Assembly (NCBI GenBank): GCA_004554105.1
Contig: SFNW01000124.1
Span: 1-5,080, forward strand
DNA from: Clostridiales bacterium
GTDB taxonomy: Bacteria > Bacillota > Clostridia > Oscillospirales > CAG-272
Length of the DNA: 5,080 nt
Direction of reading: 5' to 3'
Shown in pieces: positions 1-5,080 of the stretch. Both the position numbers and the translations under genes were made by a program. The notes under the pieces were generated by a model. That model ran no database searches. It was not told the origin of the DNA and saw nothing but the letters and a program-made list of their open reading frames with translations. Position 1 is the stretch's first letter. Every line of letters begins with the position of its first letter.

Positions 1-85
1 ATTTCAAACTTTTTCATTTTAATCCGAATCTTTCTGCAGTCCCGAAAAACGCCAAAGCCGTCGATTTTTTACGCACCTTTTTGTA

Positions 86-114
86 TTCACGGCGCAAAAG
101 ACGCGTGGTAGAAT
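86..114 (+). promoter_or_regulatory. Predicted sigma-A promoter of the DUF5107-GH unit
   Basis: A -35 like TTCACG (86-91, 4 of 6 consensus) lies 17 bp from a -10 TAGAAT (109-114, 5 of 6), which is preceded by an extended -10 TGG (106-108). Transcription would start near 121, giving a leader of about 47 nt. Two T-tracts upstream (65-70 and 78-82), about one helical turn apart, could act as an UP element. I see no clear operator palindrome or catabolite-repression (cre) box. Bases 1-85 otherwise hold nothing I can name. The weak -35 would fit an activated or modestly expressed promoter, but that is inference. Confidence 0.5.
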
Positions 115-154
115 GAGAATACAAAGAAACGCAGAGCCTCTGCCGAGAAAGCAC

Positions 155-160
155 AAGGAG
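155..160 (+). promoter_or_regulatory. Ribosome binding site, DUF5107-TPR gene
   Basis: AAGGAG sits 7 nt before the ATG at 168. It is a strong Shine-Dalgarno match at good spacing and fixes the start codon. No other ATG in this frame nearby has a comparable site. Confidence 0.85.
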
Positions 161-167
161 AAACGCC

Positions 168-3100
168 ATGAGCAAAACCACGGCTTCCGTCAAGAAATTA
201 GTCATTCCGACCTACCCCGAGGCACCCGCCGAGAAGCTGCCGATGTTCGCCGAAAATCGCGTGCATCAGCGCTTTACGGGCGATCCGTATCCGAACGCGG
301 TCGTCATTCGCACGCCGGAAAAGACGAAATTCGACAAGACCTACGAAGCGATTGTCCTCGAAAACGACTACATCGAGCTGACCATTCTGCCCGAAATCGG
401 CGGCAAAATCTATTCCGCCGTCGACAAGACCACCGGCTATAACTTTTTCTACCGCAACGAGGTCATCAAGCCCGCGCTCATCGGTATGCTCGGCTCTTGG
501 ATTTCGGGCGGCATCGAGTTTAACTGGCCCTACCATCACCGCGCGTCCACCATGCTGCCGAGCGACTATGAAATTGTCAAGGAGGACGGCGGCGTGACCG
601 TCTGGCTCTCCGAGCACGAGCCGGTCGACCGCATGAAGGGCATGGTCGGGATCTATCTTGCCGACGACCGCGCGATTTTCGAGACCCGCATGAAGGTGAC
701 CAACCGCACGCCGCTGCGCCATTCCTTCCTTTGGTGGGAGAACACCGCCGTGCCGGTCAACCCCGATTACGAAATCTTCTTCCCGTCCGACGTCGACCAC
801 GTTCACTTCCACTACCGCCGCTCGAACACGACCTATCCGATTGCGCGTGGACACTTCAACGGCTACACCTTTGATACGGAGCACGGCGTTGACATCAGCA
901 AGCATTTCAACACCAAGTTCCCGACCTCCTATTTCTGCGCCGCGTCGGACTATGACTATTTCGGCGGCTACGATGCGGGTAAGAAGTGCGGCGTCGTCCA
1001 CATCGGCGACCACCACATCTCGGTCGGCAAAAAGATGTTCACCTGGGCGTACAATCAGCTTTCGCGCTCTTGGGAGCGTGCGCTGACCGACACCTCGGGT
1101 CCTTATGCCGAACTCATGGCAGGCTCGTACACGAACAACCAGCCCGACCTCACCTGGCTTGAAGCCTATGAAACCAAGTGCTTCAAGCAGTCGTGGTATC
1201 CCATCGGCGCGCTCGGCGTGCCGTCCTATGCAAACTTCGACGCGGCAATCCGCGTCGAGAGCGGAATTTTGCGCATTCAGCCGACGAAGGACTTCAAGAA
1301 CGTCAAAGTTGTACTGACCCACGGCGGCAAGCCGATTTTCACCACCACCTGCGACCTTGCCGCAGGGCAGGTCTCGACCTTTGAGACCCCCGCGTTCGAC
1401 GCGTCGACCTACACGGTTACCGTCGGGGACATTCTGTTCTACGAGCAGGTTGTCCATGTGCAGCAGCCGCTGCCGCCGCTCTTCCCCGAAGTGCCGATGC
1501 CCGACGAAATCAAGACCGCGCACGAGCTGTACGTTGCGGGGCTTCACTTCATGCAGTACCGCGACCCGAACGCCGCGCCCGAGAAATACTTTGAGCGCGC
1601 AATCGAGCTTGAGCCGGACTTTGCGCCCGCATTGCAGATTCTCGGCGAGATTTATCTCCGCCGTCATGAGTATGCTAAGGCACAGAAGGTGCTGGACCGC
1701 GCGCTTGAAGCGCTCACGGTCTACAATTTCCACCCCGAAAGCGGCAGGCTGAACTATCTGCGCGGGCTTGCCCTTGCCGGTCTCGGCGAGGATAAGCTTG
1801 CGTATGACGCACTGCGCAAGGCGGCGTGGATGGCAGACGCCGTCGCGCCCGCAATGACGCGCGCCGCCATGCTTGACGGCAAGCGCGGCGACTTTGCCGC
1901 GGCAAAGGCGTGTGCGGACAATGCAATCGAATACGGCGCGCAGAATCTTACCGCCATTGTGCTGTCCGCCGCCGCCGATTATAAGCTCGGCAACAAGGTG
2001 CAGGCGGTCAAGGCGCTCGAAAAGGAGCTGGAGCGCGACCCGCTCAACCATTTTGCCCGCTGGTTCCTCGTCGTCATGGGCAAGCTCTCCGAGAAGAAAT
2101 TCTTCGAGAAGCTGAACTCGAACAAGTCGCAGACCTGTCTCGATATTGCCGTTGATATGATTGATTCGGGCTACAGCAAGGAAGCGATGGATTTGCTGAG
2201 TGCTTTGCCGAAGTATACGGACGACATCGCGCCTGCGATTGCTTATATGATCGGCGACCCGACGCTGATGACCGATGCGCACCGCACCTTCCCGTTCCGC
2301 CCGCTTGAAGCCAAGGTGCTGGCGGAGAACGGCGCGAACTGCCTGCTCGCCTACTATCATTACGGCGACCGCCGCTATGACGAGGCGGAGGCGCTGTTCG
2401 CCAAGGGCGACGACTATGCTTCAAAGCGCGGACTTGCGCTCTGCGCTTACCGCCGCGGCGACGTCGAGCGCACCCTGCAGCTGCTCGACGAGGCACACGC
2501 GCTTTGCCCCGATATGGAGCAGATTGTCTTTGAGATCGCTTATGTCCTCAACCACACCGGCGCAGAGCCGAATGCGGCAGCCGAAAAAATCGGCTCGATG
2601 ATTCCCTCGCTTGCAAACACCCGCGACGACATCGCGACCGAGTGGGCGGCTGCCTACAACCGTGCGCACCGCTACGACGAGGCGCTTGCCGTCCTCGACG
2701 GACACAGCTTCGTTCCCTGCGAGGGCGGCGAGACCGCGCTTGCCAGACAGTACATTGCCGCATGGTACGGCAAGGGACTCGACTTCCGTGCCGCAGGACG
2801 CGACGACGAGGCGCTTGAAGCCTTCCGCCGTGCGCAGACCCTGCCCGAGAATCTCGGCGCGGGACTCTGGCACATGGCGACCGTCGTCCCCGCACAGTAT
2901 GAGGAGGCGCTGCTGCTTGAAAAGCAGGGCGACCGCGCGGGCGCGGAGAAGATTTACAACTACTTTGGCACGCTGTATGTCGACTTCTTCTCGAACATGA
3001 ATCTGCCGCTTTTGCCGGTTTATCAGGCACTCGGCGACATTCGTCTCGGCAAGACCGATGAAGCAAAAGCGCTGCTTGAAAAGACGCTTGCCGACTGGAA

Positions 3101-3257
3101 GCATGAAGCGGAGCGTCACGACAGCGGCTATTTCGGCACGACGCCGTTCTTCATCTCGTATATGGACGACCCCAAAGCGGCGCGCAAGAAGCACTATGAC
3201 GAGCTGATTCGCACCGCCGAGGCGGTGCTTGACGGCACGAGTGAGCTTTTGAAGTAA
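168..3257 (+). CDS. DUF5107 domain protein with C-terminal TPR superhelix
   Basis: This 1029-residue protein has no signal peptide or membrane segment, so it should be cytosolic. Residues about 40-345 resemble the DUF5107 family, which has a galactose-mutarotase-like beta-sandwich fold. Recognisable blocks are LPEIGGKIYS (74-83), SGGIEFNWP (113-121) followed by a His pair (123-124), HSFLWWENT (185-193), and the Glu/Trp-rich stretch around WLEAYETK (330-337). Residues about 355-430 look like an accessory beta domain. From about 450 to the end the protein is alpha-helical with many TPR-like repeats, for example YFERAIELEPDFAPAL (474-489), YDEALAVLDG (836-845) and DEALEAFRRAQTL (879-891). A conserved-looking tail contains TTPFFISYMDDP (991-1002). 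The length (about 1000-1100) and domain order match DUF5107-TPR proteins of gut bacteria and actinobacteria. The family's activity is not known to me; carbohydrate binding, epimerisation or hydrolysis is plausible from the fold and from the glycoside hydrolase gene just downstream. The frame is intact. Domain identity is fairly sure; biochemical role is not. Confidence 0.88.
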   Translation: MSKTTASVKKLVIPTYPEAPAEKLPMFAENRVHQRFTGDPYPNAVVIRTPEKTKFDKTYEAIVLENDYIELTILPEIGGKIYSAVDKTTGYNFFYRNEVIKPALIGMLGSWISGGIEFNWPYHHRASTMLPSDYEIVKEDGGVTVWLSEHEPVDRMKGMVGIYLADDRAIFETRMKVTNRTPLRHSFLWWENTAVPVNPDYEIFFPSDVDHVHFHYRRSNTTYPIARGHFNGYTFDTEHGVDISKHFNTKFPTSYFCAASDYDYFGGYDAGKKCGVVHIGDHHISVGKKMFTWAYNQLSRSWERALTDTSGPYAELMAGSYTNNQPDLTWLEAYETKCFKQSWYPIGALGVPSYANFDAAIRVESGILRIQPTKDFKNVKVVLTHGGKPIFTTTCDLAAGQVSTFETPAFDASTYTVTVGDILFYEQVVHVQQPLPPLFPEVPMPDEIKTAHELYVAGLHFMQYRDPNAAPEKYFERAIELEPDFAPALQILGEIYLRRHEYAKAQKVLDRALEALTVYNFHPESGRLNYLRGLALAGLGEDKLAYDALRKAAWMADAVAPAMTRAAMLDGKRGDFAAAKACADNAIEYGAQNLTAIVLSAAADYKLGNKVQAVKALEKELERDPLNHFARWFLVVMGKLSEKKFFEKLNSNKSQTCLDIAVDMIDSGYSKEAMDLLSALPKYTDDIAPAIAYMIGDPTLMTDAHRTFPFRPLEAKVLAENGANCLLAYYHYGDRRYDEAEALFAKGDDYASKRGLALCAYRRGDVERTLQLLDEAHALCPDMEQIVFEIAYVLNHTGAEPNAAAEKIGSMIPSLANTRDDIATEWAAAYNRAHRYDEALAVLDGHSFVPCEGGETALARQYIAAWYGKGLDFRAAGRDDEALEAFRRAQTLPENLGAGLWHMATVVPAQYEEALLLEKQGDRAGAEKIYNYFGTLYVDFFSNMNLPLLPVYQALGDIRLGKTDEAKALLEKTLADWKHEAERHDSGYFGTTPFFISYMDDPKAARKKHYDELIRTAEAVLDGTSELLK

Positions 3258-3283
3258 GAAAAGCAAAGCGGATTTACATACGC

Positions 3284-3310
3284 GTAGGGGCGGATTCCAT
3301 ATCCGCCCGC
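3284..3310. repeat. Palindromic intergenic repeat, copy 1 (ATCCGCCC type)
   Basis: A GTAGGGGCGG start leads into an inverted repeat: GGGCGGAT (3288-3295), loop TCCAT (3296-3300), ATCCGCCC (3301-3308). It is identical across 27 bases to copy 3 at 4625-4651 and shares its outer arms with copy 2 at 4585-4610. This is a REP/BIME-like short repeat, not a coding region. It sits between the two protein genes and would form an 8-bp stem in their shared transcript. No U-tract follows, so it is not a standard terminator. Confidence 0.85.
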
Positions 3311-3323
3311 TGCGCCGCCGCAG
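3310..3323. other. Small GC-rich hairpin after repeat copy 1
   Basis: CTGCG (3310-3314) pairs with CGCAG (3319-3323) around a CCGC loop, directly abutting the palindromic repeat. The two stem-loops in tandem could act as an mRNA stability or processing element between the cistrons. No T-run follows, so termination is unlikely. Confidence 0.4.
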
Positions 3324-3352
3324 TCTTCGAGAGAAGCATAGAGATTAAAAAC

Positions 3353-3357
3353 AGGAG
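3353..3357 (+). promoter_or_regulatory. Ribosome binding site, glycoside hydrolase gene
   Basis: AGGAG sits 8 nt before the ATG at 3366. It supports that start and independent translation initiation of the second cistron. I see no convincing promoter in the 108-base gap. Confidence 0.8.
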
Positions 3358-3365
3358 AAAAGACT

Positions 3366-4487
3366 ATGAAAAGACAGTGGACGCCCGAGGAGGCTTGGGA
3401 ATGGTACAATAACCGTCCTTGGATTGTCGGCTTCAACTATGTTCCCGCAAACTGCGCCAGTATCTTCGATATGTGGCAGGAATACCGCCACGCCGAGCGG
3501 ATGCCCGCCATCACGAAAGAAATCGAACGCGCCGCCGAAATCGGCTACAACGCGGTTCGTATCATCATGTCCTTCCCGTGCTGGAAGCATCAGCACGACG
3601 GCTACATGGAGCGGCTGGAGGAATACCTCACGCTGTTCGCGAAAAACGGCATCAAGGCGATGATTTGCTTCGGCAATGACTGCTCGGTGCCGAAGGAGCG
3701 GTATAAAGAGCCGCAGTTCGGCGAGCAGCACGTCGATATGGGCTATCACGGCGGCATCGCCGTTTCGCCTCACGCGGGAATGCCCGGCGTCGGCTATACG
3801 GTGCTCGACGAGCCCGAGCTGTACGACGAATTCAACGAAATGGTGCGCGAAATCGTCTCGAAGTATGCAAAGGACGAGCGCGTCGAGGTTTGGGATATCT
3901 TCAACGAGCTCGGCAACGGACGCCGCCGCGACAAAAGCGTTCCCGCGATGGAGCGTTTCTTCGCGACCGCCCGCGCCTGCGACCCGATTCAGCCATTGAC
4001 CGCCGATACTTGGACGATTGTCCACTGGGCGTCCGACCCGCTCAACCCCGAAAAAGTGCCGCTGAATCCGTGGGAAAAGCGCGCGGTCGAGCTGTCCGAC
4101 GTCGTCAGCTACCACGATTACCGCGATTTTGATACCTCGGTCATGGTCATTGATTATTTGAAGAAGCATTACGGTCGCCCGCTGCTCAATACCGAGTGGC
4201 TCAACCGGATTCAGCGCAACACCGTGCAGACGCATCTGCCGCTCTTCTTCCTCGAAAAGGTCGGCTGCTATCAGTGGGGACTCGTCGCGGGGCTGAATCA
4301 GACCTATGAGCCGTGGGATTCGTTTTGGGTGCGCAACAACAAGGGTGAAGGCGAGGATTTTGACTTTACCAAGTGGCAGCACGACGTGCTGCGCCCCAAT
4401 CTGCGCCCCTATGACCCGCACGAAATCGAGCTGTTCGAGCATTATATCAAGCTCTCCAAAAAGGATTTTGAGGAGTCGCACAGGTAG
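3366..4487 (+). CDS. Intracellular clan GH-A glycoside hydrolase (cellulase/1,4-beta-xylanase-like TIM barrel)
   Basis: This 373-residue protein has the marks of a retaining (beta/alpha)8 glycoside hydrolase of clan GH-A. The first strand is IVGFNYVPA (20-28). A conserved-type Arg lies in VRIIMSF (64-70). The predicted acid/base Glu181 follows Asn180 in WDIFNEL (176-182). An aromatic/His strand SYHDY is at 248-252. The predicted nucleophile is Glu277 in LLNTEWL (273-279), and the last strand carries Trp304 in YQWGL (302-306). The 96-residue gap between the glutamates suits a compact barrel. Such proteins are usually annotated as cellulase-family, GH5-like or 1,4-beta-xylanase, but the substrate is not established. 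There is no signal peptide, carbohydrate-binding module or membrane anchor, so it should act on imported oligosaccharides or glycosides. It follows the DUF5107-TPR gene by 108 bases on the same strand and is probably co-transcribed. Fold and catalytic pair are well supported; substrate is open. Confidence 0.87.
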   Translation: MKRQWTPEEAWEWYNNRPWIVGFNYVPANCASIFDMWQEYRHAERMPAITKEIERAAEIGYNAVRIIMSFPCWKHQHDGYMERLEEYLTLFAKNGIKAMICFGNDCSVPKERYKEPQFGEQHVDMGYHGGIAVSPHAGMPGVGYTVLDEPELYDEFNEMVREIVSKYAKDERVEVWDIFNELGNGRRRDKSVPAMERFFATARACDPIQPLTADTWTIVHWASDPLNPEKVPLNPWEKRAVELSDVVSYHDYRDFDTSVMVIDYLKKHYGRPLLNTEWLNRIQRNTVQTHLPLFFLEKVGCYQWGLVAGLNQTYEPWDSFWVRNNKGEGEDFDFTKWQHDVLRPNLRPYDPHEIELFEHYIKLSKKDFEESHR

Positions 4488-4521
4488 TCTCCGTGCGTCC
4501 TCCGGATTCATACTCTCTCCC

Positions 4522-4551
4522 GAAAAAGCCGCCTGCAAAGGCGGCTTTTTC
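4522..4551 (+). terminator. Rho-independent terminator of the DUF5107-GH unit
   Basis: A 12-bp perfect inverted repeat pairs 4522-4533 with 4540-4551 around the loop TGCAAA. Its core is GCCGCC/GGCGGC, and the 3' arm ends in five T residues (4546-4550). The 5' arm carries the matching A-run, so it could also terminate transcription on the minus strand. It begins 34 bases after the stop codon of the glycoside hydrolase gene. Confidence 0.9.
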
Positions 4552-4584
4552 AACGCCGGGCAGGATTTTGCGCGTATTCAACCC

Positions 4585-4610
4585 GTAGGGGCGATTCATG
4601 AATCGCCCGC
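4585..4610. repeat. Palindromic intergenic repeat, copy 2 (ATTCATGAAT core)
   Basis: It has the same outer arms as copies 1 and 3 (GTAGGGGCG at the start, CGCCCGC at the end) but a different core. GGGCGATTCA (4589-4598) and TGAATCGCCC (4599-4608) form a perfect 20-base palindrome with no spacer. It lies in the gap between the terminator and the tRNA operon. Confidence 0.85.
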
Positions 4611-4624
4611 AAACGTCCCCGCCG

Positions 4625-4651
4625 GTAGGGGCGGATTCCATATCCGCCCGC
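4625..4651. repeat. Palindromic intergenic repeat, copy 3 (ATCCGCCC type)
   Basis: This is an exact 27-base match to copy 1. GGGCGGAT (4629-4636) and ATCCGCCC (4642-4649) flank the loop TCCAT. It lies 14 bases downstream of copy 2 in the same orientation, giving a tandem pair of different subtypes. Confidence 0.85.
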
Positions 4652-4663
4652 GGGAACATGAAG

Positions 4664-4712
4664 TGTGTTCGGACACAGCCCGAACGTCGCGGTCGAAAAC
4701 CGCCTGCGGCGG
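4664..4712. other. Run of small overlapping inverted repeats
   Basis: Four short perfect stems are packed here and partly exclude one another. TGTGT/ACACA (4664-4668 with 4673-4677) has a TCGG loop. GTTCGG/CCGAAC pairs 4667-4672 with 4680-4685. GCGGT/ACCGC (4689-4693 with 4699-4703) has a CGAAA loop. CCGCC/GGCGG (4700-4704 with 4708-4712) has a TGC loop. A T-run (4721-4727) starts 8 bases after the last stem, too far for a clean terminator. It might be a decayed terminator or part of a larger repeat; function unknown. The rest of the 4552-4720 gap holds only the two palindromic repeats. Confidence 0.4.
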
Positions 4713-4720
4713 CGGGAAAC

Positions 4721-4776
4721 TTTTTTTGAAAAAACCGAAAAAAGGTGTTGACAAACCGGGAGTGCTATGCTATAAT
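4721..4776 (+). promoter_or_regulatory. Strong sigma-A promoter with UP-like element for the tRNA operon
   Basis: A perfect -35 TTGACA (4748-4753), a 17-bp spacer and a perfect -10 TATAAT (4771-4776) preceded by an extended -10 TGC (4768-4770). Upstream, a T7 tract (4721-4727) and two A6 tracts (4729-4734 and 4738-4743) fall at about -62 to -40 from the expected start near 4783, where an UP element binds the RNA polymerase alpha subunit. This is as strong as stable-RNA promoters get. Confidence 0.92.
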
Positions 4777-4782
4777 ACAGAA

Positions 4783-4831
4783 GTCGCGAGGCTGATAGAC
4801 ACTCAAGCGCTGAGCCTTAACGATACGAAAA
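4783..4831 (+). other. 5' leader of the tRNA operon transcript
   Basis: About 49 nt lie between the predicted start and tRNA-Val. Two alternative stems share bases: GAGGCT/AGCCTT (4788-4793 with 4813-4818, outer G-U pair) and CTCA/TGAG (4802-4805 with 4811-4814). No open reading frame or T-box motif is visible. The leader is probably removed by RNase P when the tRNA 5' end is made. Confidence 0.4.
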
Positions 4832-4907
4832 GGAAGTTTAGCTCAGCTGGGAGAGCATCTGCCCTACAAGCAGAGGGTCATAGGTTCGAGCCCTATAACT
4901 TCCACCA
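4832..4907 (+). tRNA. tRNA-Val(TAC) with C at position 33
   Basis: A full cloverleaf with encoded CCA. Acceptor GGAAGTT (4832-4838) pairs with AACTTCC (4897-4903), D stem GCTC/GAGC, anticodon stem TCTGC/GCAGA (4858-4862 with 4870-4874), T stem ATAGG/CCTAT with loop TTCGAGC, discriminator A (4904), CCA 4905-4907. The loop is CCTACAA (4863-4869), so the anticodon is TAC (4865-4867), reading valine GUN codons. The base before the anticodon, position 33 (4864), is C rather than the almost invariant U. All other tRNA features are normal. It is the first gene of the operon. Confidence 0.93.
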
Positions 4908-4911
4908 TTAT

Positions 4912-4988
4912 GGCCCGGTAGTTCAGTTGGTTAGAACGCTAGCCTGTCACGCTAGAGGTCGTGGGTTCGAGCCCCATCCGGGTCGCCA
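4912..4988 (+). tRNA. tRNA-Asp(GTC)
   Basis: Acceptor GGCCCGG (4912-4918) pairs with CCGGGTC (4978-4984), including one G-T wobble. The anticodon stem CTAGC/GCTAG flanks the loop CTGTCAC (4944-4950), with anticodon GTC at 4946-4948 and a normal U33. The T stem GTGGG/CCCAT has loop TTCGAGC. The discriminator G (4985) is the one expected for tRNA-Asp, and CCA is encoded (4986-4988). It follows tRNA-Val by only 4 bases, so both come from one precursor. Confidence 0.96.
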
Positions 4989-5010
4989 ATTTGGCATCCC
5001 CCTCTTATAT

Positions 5011-5080
<70 letters not shown>

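Noticed and set aside
1..17. Possible start of a divergent minus-strand gene (ATG at 17-15, reading MKKFE)
   Set aside because: Only five codons are inside the window, with a weak AGAAAG-like site upstream and no clear minus-strand promoter. Too little to annotate, though a divergent neighbour here is plausible.
14..205. A 63-codon minus-strand open frame with a hydrophobic N-terminus
   Set aside because: It overlaps the promoter, ribosome binding site and start of the DUF5107-TPR gene. It has no convincing ribosome binding site and its composition looks accidental.
198..2360. A 720-codon open frame on the minus strand inside the DUF5107-TPR gene
   Set aside because: It is a mirror of the real gene: the sense strand's codon use, with GC-rich third positions, avoids antisense stops. 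The product has no recognisable domain and no ribosome binding site stands out.
3284..3308. Repeat copy 1 as a terminator between the two protein genes
   Set aside because: The stem is strong but no T-tract follows, and an identical copy occurs at 4625-4651 in a non-terminator position.
3345..4553. A 402-codon open frame on the minus strand over the glycoside hydrolase gene
   Set aside because: Same codon-bias effect. The sense product has a clear catalytic fold, while the antisense product has none.
3284..4651. The three palindromic repeats as a CRISPR array
   Set aside because: The copies are far apart or unevenly spaced, differ in core, and have no regular spacers or cas genes nearby.
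4447..4659. A 70-codon minus-strand open frame across the gap after the hydrolase gene
   Set aside because: It runs through two palindromic repeats, the terminator and the end of the hydrolase gene. The residues it encodes come from repeat sequence.

Overview
The window looks like chromosomal DNA of a Gram-positive Clostridia-type bacterium, probably Oscillospiraceae/Ruminococcaceae or a close gut lineage. This is an inference from several signs: strong AAGGAG-type ribosome binding sites, consensus sigma-A promoters, tRNA genes with encoded CCA, GC-rich third codon positions, short palindromic intergenic repeats, and carbohydrate-catabolism proteins of a kind common in gut Firmicutes. No marker gene fixes the species.

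Layout. Bases 1-167 are a short upstream region with a plausible promoter (-35 at 86-91, extended -10 at 106-114) and a strong ribosome binding site. Bases 168-3257 encode a 1029-residue protein: an N-terminal DUF5107 domain (a beta-sandwich family related in fold to galactose mutarotase) followed by a long TPR superhelix. A 108-base gap holds a palindromic repeat and a second small hairpin but no obvious terminator. Bases 3366-4487 encode a 373-residue cytosolic TIM-barrel glycoside hydrolase of clan GH-A type, with recognisable acid/base and nucleophile glutamates. A strong intrinsic terminator (4522-4551) closes this two-gene unit.

Bases 4552-4747 contain no gene. They hold two more copies of the palindromic repeat, a run of small overlapping stem-loops and an A/T-tract UP-like element. 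A near-perfect promoter (TTGACA, 17 bp, TGC-TATAAT) then drives a tRNA operon: tRNA-Val(TAC), tRNA-Asp(GTC) and tRNA-Phe(GAA), the last cut by the window end.

How it fits together. The DUF5107-TPR protein and the GH-A enzyme lie in the same direction with no terminator between them, and neither has a signal peptide. They are probably co-transcribed and act inside the cell on an imported glycoside or oligosaccharide; the substrate cannot be read from sequence. The tRNA operon is an independent housekeeping unit. The most notable points are the uncharacterised DUF5107-TPR/GH-A pair, a tRNA-Val gene with C instead of the near-universal U at position 33, and the family of palindromic repeats with two different cores. 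I saw no CRISPR array, transposase, phage gene or defence system.
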